Shown one piece after another: positions 16,375 through 25,699 of a DNA stretch of 64,000 bases. Origin of the DNA: Propioniciclava flava (GTDB taxonomy: Bacteria; Actinomycetota; Actinomycetes; Propionibacteriales; Propionibacteriaceae); assembly GCF_004126535.1 (NCBI RefSeq), contig NZ_PPCV01000009.1, forward strand, positions 1 to 64,000. Reading direction: 5' to 3'. A program made the translations under genes and the position numbers. The notes beneath the pieces are model-generated. The model had not been told where the DNA came from, did not search any database, and worked only from the letters and a program-made list of their open reading frames with translations. The stretch's first letter is position 1, and every line of letters starts with the position of its first letter.

Positions 16375-17450
16375 AGCGGTTGGAGGACGACAACCTCCGC
16401 ATCGTCCAAATCTGGTTGGTGAGCCGTTTGATGCTCGCCGTGATCGCGGTCAGCATCGCCATCATCAACACCCGCTCGCTGGAGTCGGTGGTGGCCCAAT
16501 GGGACGTGGCACATTTCGTGGCCATCTCGGCGCAGGGCTACGCCGACCCCAAGGAAATGGCGTTCTTCCCCGGCTGGCCTCTCATCCTTCACGCCCTCGG
16601 CCTCACGGGCATCCCCAAGGTGCTCGGCGGAACCATCGTCGCGCTCGTGTGCTCCCTGGTGGCGGCCTTCGCACTCAAGCGGATCGCCGGGCCGTGGGGC
16701 GCCATCGCCTGGCTGCTCGCCCCCACTGCCGTGTTCACCGCAGTGCCGTACACCGAATCCCCCTTCTGCGCCGCAGCGTTTTGGGCGTGGGAGCGAGCGA
16801 CCAAGGACAAGTGGGGGCAGGCCGCCGTGCTGGCCGCACTCGCCTCCACCTTGCGGGTGTCGGGCCTTTTCCTCATCGGGGCGCTCGTGATCTTGGCACT
16901 CACCCAGAAACGAGGACGCGGGCAGAGCCTCGCCGGACGACTCTCCTGGCTGGTGCTCCCCGCCGCCGTGATCGTCGTCTACGTGACCTACCTTTACGGG
17001 CTCACCGGATCCTGGACGGCGTGGTTCTCCGCCCAAGAGGCAGGCTGGCAGCGCGGTTTCCATTGGCCCTGGGAGGCGCTGGTCAACCACTGGAACACCC
17101 TATGGACGCCGAACCTCGACCACCCCGAGTGGCCGTGGGTGTTCCGAGCGGAGCTGATCTCGTGGATCGTGGGTCTCGTGGTCACGGTGGTGGCGCTCGC
17201 GAAACGTCGGGTTGCTGAGGCGTCCTGGGTGGGCGTCCAGGTCTTGGCCTTTTCCCTTTCCTACTGGCTGATGAGCGTGAACCGTGCGGTGCTGCTGTGG
17301 TTCCCGCTGTGGCGGCTCATCGACGACGTGGTCTCCTCGCGTCCCCGCACCCGCGGCTGGATGGTGGTCGGCGGGATCATCGCGGCCGCTGCGCTGGTCA
17401 TCCAGGGCGTGTGGGCGTGGCTGTACTTCACTGGCCGCTGGGCCAGCTGA
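16362..17450 (+). CDS. Membrane mannosyltransferase-like protein (PIG-V-like)
   Basis: A 362-residue polytopic protein starting at GTG 16362 inside the last 13 bases of the GT87 gene, with GAGGGGCG as ribosome site. AQWDVAHFVAISAQGYAD followed by AFFPGWPLI matches the WD..H(F/Y)..IA..GY ... FFP pattern of the GPI-mannosyltransferase-II (PIG-V) type, where the Asp is the presumed catalytic residue in an outside loop. Later features are YTESPFCAAAFWAWERAT and RVSGLF. It probably moves a sugar from a polyprenol phosphate to a cell-wall glycan or lipid. Translational overlap suggests joint action with its neighbour. Confidence 0.8.
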   Translation: MARVKRLEDDNLRIVQIWLVSRLMLAVIAVSIAIINTRSLESVVAQWDVAHFVAISAQGYADPKEMAFFPGWPLILHALGLTGIPKVLGGTIVALVCSLVAAFALKRIAGPWGAIAWLLAPTAVFTAVPYTESPFCAAAFWAWERATKDKWGQAAVLAALASTLRVSGLFLIGALVILALTQKRGRGQSLAGRLSWLVLPAAVIVVYVTYLYGLTGSWTAWFSAQEAGWQRGFHWPWEALVNHWNTLWTPNLDHPEWPWVFRAELISWIVGLVVTVVALAKRRVAEASWVGVQVLAFSLSYWLMSVNRAVLLWFPLWRLIDDVVSSRPRTRGWMVVGGIIAAAALVIQGVWAWLYFTGRWAS

Positions 17451-17462
17451 CGCCGCCCTCGC

Positions 17463-18569
17463 TCAGGACAACTGCACGTCCGCGTCCAGGGCTGGGAGTT
17501 CGACGAACGTGCGGCCCGGCGCCATGGCCAGAGGCCGCCCGTCGGCCAACGTGAACGCGAACGGGGACTCCACCGAGCCCTTGGCCCACGTCCCCTGGAC
17601 GCTGCTCCCGCCGTGCGCATAGAAGAACGTGCCCGAACCGTCGATGATGTCGTGGATCGGGTCCGGTGCCCCGCCCCCGGGCGCCAGCTTCGCGGTGCGC
17701 TGCCCGGCCCTGATCACCACGACGTTGTCCGTCGTGACCCGTTGCCCATCGGCGAGAACGTGCGGACCCCACGGCATGCTGCGCAGGTACACCCCGGCCG
17801 ACGCGTCGTAGTCGTACCCCATGGTGTAGGCGCCTCCCGCCTTCCAGGGGACGCGGATGCGTGTGGTGGGCGTCCCGGTGAGCGTCGAGACGTCGGCGTC
17901 GGTCACCGCGAAGGGGAAGTAGGGCTGCGTCGGGCCCGCGGTGAAGGGCTCCCGGGCCAGCCCGGCGAGCACGCGCGGATGGCTGACGACGGCCCGGTCG
18001 TAGTAGGTGGTCCCGTTGAGTTTGCGGACGCGTGACCGATCGATCGAGTAGGCGCCCTGCTTGGCGGCCGCCTGATTGGTCAAGGAGACGTCGAGGAAGC
18101 CGCTGAACTGGGAGGCATAGTTCGTGACCCATTCGGAGCTTCCCGTGCTCGCCACCACGGCATGCGCGGGGGCGAACAGCGGCACGTCCACGGGCCGCAC
18201 GGAGCGAACCGGCGCGACGGCGTCCGGGAGGACCGAGTGGAACAAGGGTGCGAGGCGCGTCGCGCTCTCCCCGTTGGCGTCCGCATAGCCCTCCAACTGG
18301 ACAAAGACGATGTCGGCGTCGTTGATGCCGGCTTGGGGGTGCTCGTTGCGGTTGTCGGGCACTTTGACCGCGATCGCGGCGTGCTGCGCGGCCGAGGGAT
18401 CCCCCAGGGGGCGTCCGGTGAGCGGCCAGCGCGGTCCTGCGGTCGGGGTCGGGGACGAGGAGGCGCTGCTGGGAGGTGCCGCGGGCGTCGTGGGCGCGGG
18501 CGCTGCCGTGCAGCCAGCGATGCCGGTCCCGAGGCCACCGAGAAGGAGCAGGAGGGTCCTGCGGCGCAT
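17463..18569 (-). CDS. DUF3048 (YerB-like) lipoprotein
   Basis: A 368-residue lipoprotein. From ATG 18569 it has three arginines, a leucine-rich helix and a lipobox ending IAGC at about 20, then a Pro/Ser/Ala/Thr linker and the DUF3048 domain: AIAVKVPDNRNEHPQAGIND, ADIVFVQLEGYA, RLAPLFHSVLPD and APVRSVRPVD are its conserved blocks. The C-terminal part (YFYAHGG-like FFYAHGGSSVQGTWAKGS, then TFVELP) corresponds to the family's second domain. YerB proteins are surface lipoproteins of unknown biochemical role. An in-frame upstream extension exists but would bury the signal peptide. It ends 12 nt from the convergent mannosyltransferase gene. Confidence 0.88.
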   Translation of the reverse strand: MRRRTLLLLLGGLGTGIAGCTAAPAPTTPAAPPSSASSSPTPTAGPRWPLTGRPLGDPSAAQHAAIAVKVPDNRNEHPQAGINDADIVFVQLEGYADANGESATRLAPLFHSVLPDAVAPVRSVRPVDVPLFAPAHAVVASTGSSEWVTNYASQFSGFLDVSLTNQAAAKQGAYSIDRSRVRKLNGTTYYDRAVVSHPRVLAGLAREPFTAGPTQPYFPFAVTDADVSTLTGTPTTRIRVPWKAGGAYTMGYDYDASAGVYLRSMPWGPHVLADGQRVTTDNVVVIRAGQRTAKLAPGGGAPDPIHDIIDGSGTFFYAHGGSSVQGTWAKGSVESPFAFTLADGRPLAMAPGRTFVELPALDADVQLS

Positions 18570-18692
18570 GGGGGAGCCTTTCCGAGATGACCGGGGCAGG
18601 CATGGCCCATCCTGCCGCTCGCGCATGAGGGTGGCAGGCGACGCGCCGGGACCACGGCGAGGTGGCCGAGCGTGGGCGCGGCGCAGGCGCTG

Positions 18693-19325
18693 TTAGGAGG
18701 AAGGGGTCAGCGGGTGGATGAGCGCCCGCACGACCTCCATGAGCAACGGGACGCGGACGTCGCCCTCGATGGTGTCCGAGCCGATCAGGGCGCCCAAAGC
18801 GCCATAGTCGTAGACGGCATGCAGGACGCTCACGGCGGTGGGACCATTCGTGCCGAGTTCGTAGCCCCACTCGCTGAGTGCTTGCTCCAGCATGTCCGCG
18901 ACCGCTTGGGCGGTGCGAGCGTGGAACAACCGGTAGGCCTGGGCCATCTTCGGGGAGCGGGCCGCATGCAGGCGGAGTTCTTGCCCGGTCAGGACGCGGC
19001 GCGGATCGTCGGTGCGGGAGGCGTAGAACAGTTCGATCGCGGCCAGCAGGAGGGTGTCGAGGTCGGTGCCTGCGGCAATGCGGTCCATGCTCTCGACGGC
19101 GGCGTGCAGCGCAGCAACCTCATCGTCGTGGAGTCGTTGCAGAAGGGCGACGCACAGGTCGTCCTTGTCGTCGAAGTTGGAGTAGAACGCGCCGCGGGTG
19201 AACTCGGCAGCCTCGCAGATCTCCTCCACCGAGGCCCCCATGACGCCTTTGCTGGCGAACACGTCAATAGCAGCGTCGATGAGCCGCTCGCGTGTGGCGG
19301 CCCTACGTGGCGTGACGTGCGTCAT
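18693..19325 (-). CDS. TetR-family repressor of the adjacent export operon
   Basis: A 210-residue regulator. The N-terminal helix-turn-helix is clear (RERLIDAAIDVFASKGVMGA, VEEICEAAEFTRGAFYSNFD), and the rest is a ligand-binding helical domain. I chose ATG 19325 because the frame further upstream runs through the promoter and operator region. It is divergent from the MMPL gene with 113 bp between them. That gap holds a 14-bp near-palindrome next to the MMPL start, so it very likely represses both genes until a substrate of the transporter binds. Confidence 0.88.
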   Translation of the reverse strand: MTHVTPRRAATRERLIDAAIDVFASKGVMGASVEEICEAAEFTRGAFYSNFDDKDDLCVALLQRLHDDEVAALHAAVESMDRIAAGTDLDTLLLAAIELFYASRTDDPRRVLTGQELRLHAARSPKMAQAYRLFHARTAQAVADMLEQALSEWGYELGTNGPTAVSVLHAVYDYGALGALIGSDTIEGDVRVPLLMEVVRALIHPLTPSS

Positions 19326-19391
19326 GGCTCCCTTGACTTGGCGAGGCGAACCGCGTCCGGCGTTCGATGACGGGTTGGGTCCTTCAAATCC

Positions 19392-19405
19392 ATACAGTAC
19401 CGTAT
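19392..19405. promoter_or_regulatory. Probable TetR operator
   Basis: ATACAGTACCGTAT is a palindrome at 12 of 14 positions centred on GTAC. Such ATAC-n6-GTAT sites are common for TetR regulators of lipid or drug exporters. It lies between the divergent TetR and MMPL genes, in an A/T-rich patch that likely contains their promoters. Confidence 0.7.
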
Positions 19406-19438
19406 TGAATACATAGTTGTATCGAGAGGCGGAATCGC

Positions 19439-22087
19439 GTGTCCACTTGGATCTATCGGCTAGCTCGCGCGTCGTGGCACGCGCGGCGCCGTGTCGCTGC
19501 GCTGTGGCTGGCGATCCTGGTCGGACTAGGGGCCGTGGCCGCCACCGTCGGAGGCTCGTTCGACGATCAGTTCCGCATCCCCGGGGCCTCCTCGCAGGTG
19601 GCACTGGACCAGTTGCGCATGACCTTCCCGCAGGCGGCCATGGCGTCCTCGACGATGGTCGTGATCGTGCCTGCTGGCCACCACATCACCGACGCCGACG
19701 TCAAGGACGCGATCGAGGCGGCGGGGCGTCACATCGACGAGATCCCGTGGGTGGATTCGGTGCAGACGCCGTACAACGAGTACGTGTCCGGCCTCATCAG
19801 CGACGACGGCGTCGCGGGCATGATCCGGGTCAACATCAAGGACCTCTCCGTCTCGGAGTTCACCGACGCCCAACGCCAAACCCTCCTGGACGCCGGGGCC
19901 GCCTTGCAGGCCGCCATTCCCGGCAGCACCGTCCACGTGGGCGGGGAGGTGTTCTCGGTCGACATGCCGCACCTGAGCGTGGTGGAAGGCATCGGCGTCG
20001 TCGTCGCGATCATCGTGTTGATCCTCGTGCTCGGCTCGTTCCGTGCCGCGATCATGCCCATCGTCAACGCGCTCGTCGGCGCGGCGGCGTCCATGCTGGT
20101 GATCGTCGCCGCGGCGGGCATCATGCCGATCAACTCGACCACCACGATGCTCGCGCTGATGCTCGCCTTGGCCGTGGGGATCGACTACTCGCTGTTCATC
20201 GTCTCCCGGCATCGAGACCAGTTGGCGACAGGGATGGACGCCGAGGAGTCCGCCGCCAGGGCTACCGCTACGGCGGGGTCGGCCGTCGTCTTCGCCGGGC
20301 TGACGGTGGTGATCGCGCTGGTCGGGCTCAGCATCGCCGGGATCCCGTTCCTCACGACCATGGGCGTGTTTGCCGCTGTCGCCGTCGCCATCGAGGTGGC
20401 GCTCGCGCTGACGCTGCTGCCCGCCATGCTCGGCTTCGCGGGGGCCCGGCTCACGCCCAAGCCGGTCAAGAACCCAGACAAGAAGCGCTTCGACGCGTCC
20501 CGCTGGTGGGTCGGCGTCATCACCAAGGTGCCCGCGGTCACGGTCGTCGCCGTCATCGCCTTGCTGGGCGCGCTGTCCATCCCCGCCGCCAACCTCCAGT
20601 TGGCGCTCCCCAACTCCGGCCGTAACCCACCCGGTGCCACCGACCGCGTCACCTTCGACGCCATCAGCGAGCACTTCGGGGTGGGCTACAACGGTCCGCT
20701 GGTCATCACCGGCAGCATCGTGGAATCCACGGACCCGATGGGCCTGCTCGACAACCTGAAGAAGGAAATCGAGGCGGTGCCCGGGGTCAAGACGGTCGCG
20801 ATGGCGATCCCGAACCCGAACGTCGACACGGCGATGATCCAGGTCATCCCGACGACGGGGCCGGACGATCCCGCCACCCAGGCGCTGGTCCATCAGCTCC
20901 GTGCTCTCGAACCTCACTGGCACGACGAGTACGGCGTCGACCTGTCAGTCACGGGTTTCACCGCCATCGCCATCGATGTCTCGGCCCAGTTGGCTGCGGC
21001 CCTGCTCCCCTTCGGGATCTTCGTGGTGGGGCTCTCCCTGGTCTTGTTGGCCGTGGTGTTCCGCTCGATCCTCGTCCCGGTAAAGGCGGCCCTGGGCTAC
21101 CTGCTCAGTGTCGGTGCCGCCTTCGGCCTCACCACGCTCGTGTTCAACGAAGGCGTGGGCATCCAGTTGGTCAACCTGCACGAGCCGCAGCCGATCATCT
21201 CGTTCCTCCCCATCATCTTGATGGGCATCCTGTTCGGCCTGGCCATGGACTACGAGGTGTTCCTGACCTCCCGGATGCGGGAAGAGTTCGTGCACGGCAA
21301 CCACACCAACCCCACCGAGATGGGCTTTCGCCATTCGGCCAAGGTCGTCGTGGCGGCCGCGGTCATCATGATTTCGGTGTTCGCGTTCTTCATTCCGGAA
21401 GGGTCGGGCACCATCAAGCCGATCGCGTTCGGCCTGGCAGTCGGTGTCGCCATCGACGCCTTCCTGGTGCGCATGACGCTCGGCCCCGCCGTCATGAGCC
21501 TGCTCCACGGCAAGGCCTGGTGGCTTCCCAGGTGGTTGTCGCGCCGGATGCCCGTCTTGGACGCCGAAGGTGAAGCCATCACACACCAGCTCGCGCTGGC
21601 CGAGTGGCCTTACCCGGGCGCAGATCACGCCGTCTACGGTGAGGGGCTGGGTGCCAGCGATGGCGGCGCGGTCCTGTTCGAGGGCATCGATCTGGACGTC
21701 CCGCGCGGCGGGCACGTCGAAGTGGACGGTACCCCCGGCGCCCGCCGTGCCCTCCTGCTGGCCCTCACCGGACGCCTGGCGCTGACCTCGGGTGACCTCA
21801 AGGTGCTGGGTTGCGTCCTGCCGCAGCAGGCGGGCCTGATCCGACGCGAGGCCACGTTCGTGGACGGCACCGATCCGGACGCCGCGCGTGCGCTCGCGGA
21901 TCCGGTGGGCTCCCTGGTCGCCGTCGACAACGCCGACCGTCTCGATCCCGATGGCCGGGCCGCTTTGGCCGCCTTGGCGCATCGCGATGACATCACCGTC
22001 GTGGCAGGCGTTTCTGCCGCCGACGACACCGATCACACGCCCCCGCTGGGCGTGCACCGTTCCGTCCTCATTGGAGGTGCCGCATGA
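19439..22087 (+). CDS. MMPL/RND-family transporter with degenerate ABC-ATPase-like C-terminal domain
   Basis: An 882-residue inner-membrane exporter starting at GTG 19439. It has two MMPL repeats, each an external domain plus a six-helix bundle, with the proton-relay motifs ALAVGIDYSLFIVSRHRDQL and ILFGLAMDYEVFLTSRMREE. It is expected to export lipids or hydrophobic compounds using the proton gradient. Unusually, residues 742-882 resemble an ABC ATPase half: LFEGIDLDVPRGG, then GTPGARRALLLALTGRLAL where a Walker A loop should be (no GKS/T), LTSGDLKVLG, and LVAVDNADRLDPDGRAAL in the Walker B position. It looks like a non-catalytic remnant domain. It overlaps the YhgE/Pip gene by ATGA. Confidence 0.9.
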   Translation: MSTWIYRLARASWHARRRVAALWLAILVGLGAVAATVGGSFDDQFRIPGASSQVALDQLRMTFPQAAMASSTMVVIVPAGHHITDADVKDAIEAAGRHIDEIPWVDSVQTPYNEYVSGLISDDGVAGMIRVNIKDLSVSEFTDAQRQTLLDAGAALQAAIPGSTVHVGGEVFSVDMPHLSVVEGIGVVVAIIVLILVLGSFRAAIMPIVNALVGAAASMLVIVAAAGIMPINSTTTMLALMLALAVGIDYSLFIVSRHRDQLATGMDAEESAARATATAGSAVVFAGLTVVIALVGLSIAGIPFLTTMGVFAAVAVAIEVALALTLLPAMLGFAGARLTPKPVKNPDKKRFDASRWWVGVITKVPAVTVVAVIALLGALSIPAANLQLALPNSGRNPPGATDRVTFDAISEHFGVGYNGPLVITGSIVESTDPMGLLDNLKKEIEAVPGVKTVAMAIPNPNVDTAMIQVIPTTGPDDPATQALVHQLRALEPHWHDEYGVDLSVTGFTAIAIDVSAQLAAALLPFGIFVVGLSLVLLAVVFRSILVPVKAALGYLLSVGAAFGLTTLVFNEGVGIQLVNLHEPQPIISFLPIILMGILFGLAMDYEVFLTSRMREEFVHGNHTNPTEMGFRHSAKVVVAAAVIMISVFAFFIPEGSGTIKPIAFGLAVGVAIDAFLVRMTLGPAVMSLLHGKAWWLPRWLSRRMPVLDAEGEAITHQLALAEWPYPGADHAVYGEGLGASDGGAVLFEGIDLDVPRGGHVEVDGTPGARRALLLALTGRLALTSGDLKVLGCVLPQQAGLIRREATFVDGTDPDAARALADPVGSLVAVDNADRLDPDGRAALAALAHRDDITVVAGVSAADDTDHTPPLGVHRSVLIGGAA

Positions 22088-24678
22088 AGCACACTCGCTC
22101 GTGGCTCACAGCCCTGATCCTTCTCCTCGTCCCGCTGCTGGTGGCCGGGGGCCTGGTGTGGGGGACCTCACGCGCCGACGCCGGGCTGAAAGGCGTCCAG
22201 GCAGCCATCGTCAACAACGACGAGATGGTGACCGTCAACGGCCAAGTGATGCCGTTGGGGCGTCAGCTCGCCGCCGAACTGGTCGACAGCAAGCGGGACC
22301 AGAACTTCACCTGGGTGATGGCCTCGGCAGACAAGGCCGCTGAAGGGTTGAAGTCGGGCCGTTACGCGGCCGTCGTGACGATCCCCAAGGAGTTTTCCGC
22401 GGCGGCGTCCTCGTTCAGCAAGCCCGCCGACGAGGCCGTCAAGGCGACGATTCACGTGGAGACCTCCCCTGTGGCAGGCATCTCGGAGACGGCCCTAGGC
22501 CAGTCGATCGCTGATGCGGCCTCCAACGCCTTGAACCGATTCTTGACCGGGGAGTACCTGACGAACATCTACCTGGGCTTCAACGACATGGCGGCCCAGA
22601 TGCTGTCGATGGTCGACGGCACCGCCAAGCTCGCCGACGGCGCCCGCCAGCTGGCCGACGGGGCCGGTCAGTCGGCCGACGGCGCGGGCAAGCTCGCTGA
22701 CGGCCTCGGTCAGGCTGCGGCGGGTTCGCCGCAGTTGCGTCAGGGCGCGGCCCAGTCCGCTGATGGCGCCAAGAAGCTGGCCGACGGGCTCGGGCAGGCG
22801 TCCGCTGGTGGTGCGAAGCTGCGTGACGGCGTCGCCTCCGCCACGTCGGGAGCCGACCAACTCGCCAGCGGGGCGAGCTCGCTCGCTGACGGGACCCGGA
22901 CGTGGGCGCAAGGCGCCGACCGCTACGCGACCGGTGTCGAGACCTACGCCGATGGCGTGACCCAATACACCCAGGGCGTCAGTCAGTACACCGGGACGGT
23001 CTCGGGGCTGGTTCGTCCCATCCGCGACCTGATCGCACAACTTCCCGAATGGGCGGGCTGGGTGTCGCAGATCAAGGAGTCGGTCTCCACCCTCACGCAG
23101 GACGCGATCGCTTTCGACGCCCAGGTGCAGAAGACCATCGACCAGATCCGCGCCTATGTGAAGCAGACGTTCGGCATTGCCGATGCCGCGTCCTCGCTGG
23201 CCGGGTCCGCTCAGGAGGTCGCATCCTCGGTGAAGCAGGCGCGCACGGCGGCGACGGCGAAGGTCGCCTGCCCGACGGATCTGGCTGACGTTGAGGGTGG
23301 GTGTGCCGCGTTCCAGGCGGGTGTGGCTGCGGCCGAGAAGCAGGCCGCCGCGTCCGGCGCTGCGCTGGAGTCGTCTACGGCGACGCTGGCGTCGAATGCG
23401 TCCGATGTTGCGGCGCAGGCCACCAGCATGCAGCAGGCGGGCGAGCAGATTCTTCGTCTGCTGGATCAGCTCTCTGCCGCGTCGACGCGGCTGGTTGCGT
23501 GGGCGCCGACCGTGCAAGCGAAGCTGACCGAGCTGGAATCGCAGATCCCGGCCGGGACGCCGACCTCGAAGGCCGAGGTGCTGGAGCTCCTGGACAAGTT
23601 CCTCGCTGCCAGCACCCAGCTCGATGAGGGCGGTCGTGCGTTGTCGGCGGGCGGGCACCAACTCGCCGGGGGAGCCACCCAGTTGGCCGACGGTGCGCGG
23701 GGCCTGGCTCAGGGCACCGACGCGATCGCGGGCGGAGTCACCGGGCTGGCCGGTGGCCTGAACCAGCTCAACACCGGGGTGCAGGCGTACACCGGTGGTG
23801 TGGACCAGGCGGCAGCGGGAGCGTCCGCGTTGGCGGGCGGTCTGGGGCAGCTGAGCGGCGGCGTCGATGCCTACACCAACGGTGTGGATCAGGCGGCAGC
23901 CGGTGCCGGAAAGCTCGCCGATGGCCTGGGGCAGTTGGCGGGGGGTGCTGACGGTCTCGCGACCGGCACCCGGACGCTCGCCGACGGTGTCGCCGAGGGC
24001 GCGGGCAAGATCCCCACCTACAGCGATGCCGATCGGGATCGTCTCGCTGATGTGGTCTCGGCGCCGGTGGACACCAGCGCCGTCGAGTTGCTGGCCCGAC
24101 CGCACCTGGCCTGGGTGAGCCTGCTGCTGGTTGCCGCGTTGTGGGTGGGCGCGTTGGCTACCTTCGCCGCGTGGGGTCGCGCGGATCGCCGCTCCGCCCT
24201 GTCGACGGCCGGCAGCGGGCAGCTGCTGAGTCGCGCGTTCGTGCCGGGCTTGGCGATCATCACCGGCCAGGCGTTGCTGCTGTCACTGATGGGGGCCGTC
24301 GCGCTCGGGTTCACAGCGTCCGAAGGTGCGTTGCTCGCGTTGGTGCTGGTGGTCTCCGGAGGAGCGTTCGCCCTGGTGAACTTCGCGTTGGCCCGCCTGG
24401 CAGGCAACATCGGCCGGTTGATTTCGCTGGCGTTGGTCATGATCACGATCGTGACGGCGGCCACGTCCACGGCGCCGTCGATCTTCGGTGCCCTGCGCGG
24501 CCTGTCGCCGGTCTCCCCGGCCCTGGACGCCGTGCGTGAGGTATCCACCACGGGCAATGTGACGATCCCGTTGTTCATCCTTGTCGGCTGGGCCATCGTC
24601 GGGACGGTCGGGGCCGTGGCCGCGGTTGCCCGGACGCGGATGGTCCCGGTGGCGTCCCTCGCTCAGGCTCCGGCCTGA
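22084..24678 (+). CDS. YhgE/Pip-family membrane protein with long heptad-repeat ectodomain
   Basis: An 864-residue protein. The N-terminal helix and AAIVNNDEMVTVNGQVMPLG, with YAAVVTIPKEFSAA further on, are typical of YhgE/Pip proteins. A long extracellular region contains two blocks of LADGAxQ/KLADG-type heptads (about 180-280 and 520-640), flanking a coiled-coil segment, as in phage-infection proteins and ESX-associated YukD-locus proteins. The C-terminus has five or six helices like an ABC-2 permease (LAWVSLLLVAALWVGALATF onward). It is translationally coupled to the MMPL gene, so both are probably parts of one export or cell-surface system under the TetR regulator. Confidence 0.88.
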   Translation: MKHTRSWLTALILLLVPLLVAGGLVWGTSRADAGLKGVQAAIVNNDEMVTVNGQVMPLGRQLAAELVDSKRDQNFTWVMASADKAAEGLKSGRYAAVVTIPKEFSAAASSFSKPADEAVKATIHVETSPVAGISETALGQSIADAASNALNRFLTGEYLTNIYLGFNDMAAQMLSMVDGTAKLADGARQLADGAGQSADGAGKLADGLGQAAAGSPQLRQGAAQSADGAKKLADGLGQASAGGAKLRDGVASATSGADQLASGASSLADGTRTWAQGADRYATGVETYADGVTQYTQGVSQYTGTVSGLVRPIRDLIAQLPEWAGWVSQIKESVSTLTQDAIAFDAQVQKTIDQIRAYVKQTFGIADAASSLAGSAQEVASSVKQARTAATAKVACPTDLADVEGGCAAFQAGVAAAEKQAAASGAALESSTATLASNASDVAAQATSMQQAGEQILRLLDQLSAASTRLVAWAPTVQAKLTELESQIPAGTPTSKAEVLELLDKFLAASTQLDEGGRALSAGGHQLAGGATQLADGARGLAQGTDAIAGGVTGLAGGLNQLNTGVQAYTGGVDQAAAGASALAGGLGQLSGGVDAYTNGVDQAAAGAGKLADGLGQLAGGADGLATGTRTLADGVAEGAGKIPTYSDADRDRLADVVSAPVDTSAVELLARPHLAWVSLLLVAALWVGALATFAAWGRADRRSALSTAGSGQLLSRAFVPGLAIITGQALLLSLMGAVALGFTASEGALLALVLVVSGGAFALVNFALARLAGNIGRLISLALVMITIVTAATSTAPSIFGALRGLSPVSPALDAVREVSTTGNVTIPLFILVGWAIVGTVGAVAAVARTRMVPVASLAQAPA

Positions 24679-24735
24679 GAGGGGCGCCGGGCACGGGGGT
24701 TTGCGGGGAGTCGCCGCAGCGACTAGAGACAGTCC

Positions 24736-25617
24736 ATGAACATCTGCGTACTGGGTGCGGGCACCATCGGGCTGTCGTGGCTGCGGCGATTCGTCGCGCA
24801 CGGCCATCAGGTGCTGGTCTGCGATCCTCGCCCTGACCTGACCGACATTGTTGCCGGGTTGCCTCTCACCGAGGACGAGCGCGCGAGGGTGCGCGTCGTC
24901 CCCGACCGGGAGGCGGCCTTAGCGGAAGCGGATCTGATCCAGGAGTCGGGGCCCGAGCATTTGGCCTTTAAGCGTGAACTCATCGCCGATTTCGCCCGCC
25001 ACGGAAAGGCGGATGCCTGGTGGTTCTCGTCGTCCTCGGCTCTGCTGCCTTCCGACATGACCGCTGAGGCGTCCGACGACGTCGCTGCCCGGGTCGCGAT
25101 CGGGCACCCGTTCAATCCGCCTCACCTCATGCCGCTGGTCGAGGTCGTCCCGGGGCAGCGTACGGCGGCGGCCACGCTGGACAGCGCGCGAGCCTTCTAC
25201 ACGTCCTTGGGGATGGAGCCCGCCGTCCTGCACCGGGAGGTACCCGGCTTCGTCGGTAACCGGCTCCAGAAGGCACTGTGGGCGGAAGCGTTCGGGCTGG
25301 TCCTCGACGGGGTGGTGTCGGTCGAGGATCTGGACACGGTGATGAAGAACAGCCTCGGCCTGCGGTTTGCGTGCGTGGGCATCGTCGAGGCGGCCGCCAT
25401 GGGAGGCGGCGCGGCTGGCGTCCAGGGGCTCATGGACCTGCTGCGCGAGTCGTTCGCGAAAATCGAACTGAACGATCTCGATTGGTCCAACGAGGCGCTG
25501 GCGCCGTTGTACGAGGCCGCCGCAGCCGCCTACGGCGCGCCCGTGGACCCGGCCCGGATCACCCGCCGGGACGAACTCCTCACCGGCATGCTGCGCGTCC
25601 GGGGACAACTCGACTAG
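24736..25617 (+). CDS. 3-hydroxyacyl-CoA dehydrogenase-family NAD-dependent dehydrogenase
   Basis: A 293-residue enzyme with a Rossmann domain (CVLGAGTIGLSWLRRF at 4-19) and the helical C-terminal domain of the 3-hydroxyacyl-CoA dehydrogenase superfamily. IGHPFNPPHLMPLVEVVPG contains the catalytic His, and the Asn-containing GFVGNRLQKALWAEA segment completes the dyad region. Single-domain proteins of this size with LMPLVEVV often act on non-CoA substrates (L-carnitine 3-dehydrogenase, L-gulonate 3-dehydrogenase), so the substrate is uncertain. It stands alone 57 nt after the YhgE/Pip gene and could be read through from it. Confidence 0.82.
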   Translation: MNICVLGAGTIGLSWLRRFVAHGHQVLVCDPRPDLTDIVAGLPLTEDERARVRVVPDREAALAEADLIQESGPEHLAFKRELIADFARHGKADAWWFSSSSALLPSDMTAEASDDVAARVAIGHPFNPPHLMPLVEVVPGQRTAAATLDSARAFYTSLGMEPAVLHREVPGFVGNRLQKALWAEAFGLVLDGVVSVEDLDTVMKNSLGLRFACVGIVEAAAMGGGAAGVQGLMDLLRESFAKIELNDLDWSNEALAPLYEAAAAAYGAPVDPARITRRDELLTGMLRVRGQLD

Positions 25618-25650
25618 CCCACCCGTGGACGGGATTCCTGGCGGCCCGGA

Positions 25651-25690
25651 GGCGCCCCTTCTACGGCGATAAAGGGGGAGGCGGGGCGCC
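25651..25690. terminator. Hairpin between convergent genes
   Basis: GGCGCCCC (25651-25658) pairs with GGGGCGCC (25683-25690) across a 24-nt loop. It sits between the stop of the dehydrogenase gene and the stop of the convergent acyltransferase gene and could serve both. There is no U-tract. Confidence 0.45.
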
Positions 25691-25699
25691 GTGGTTCGC

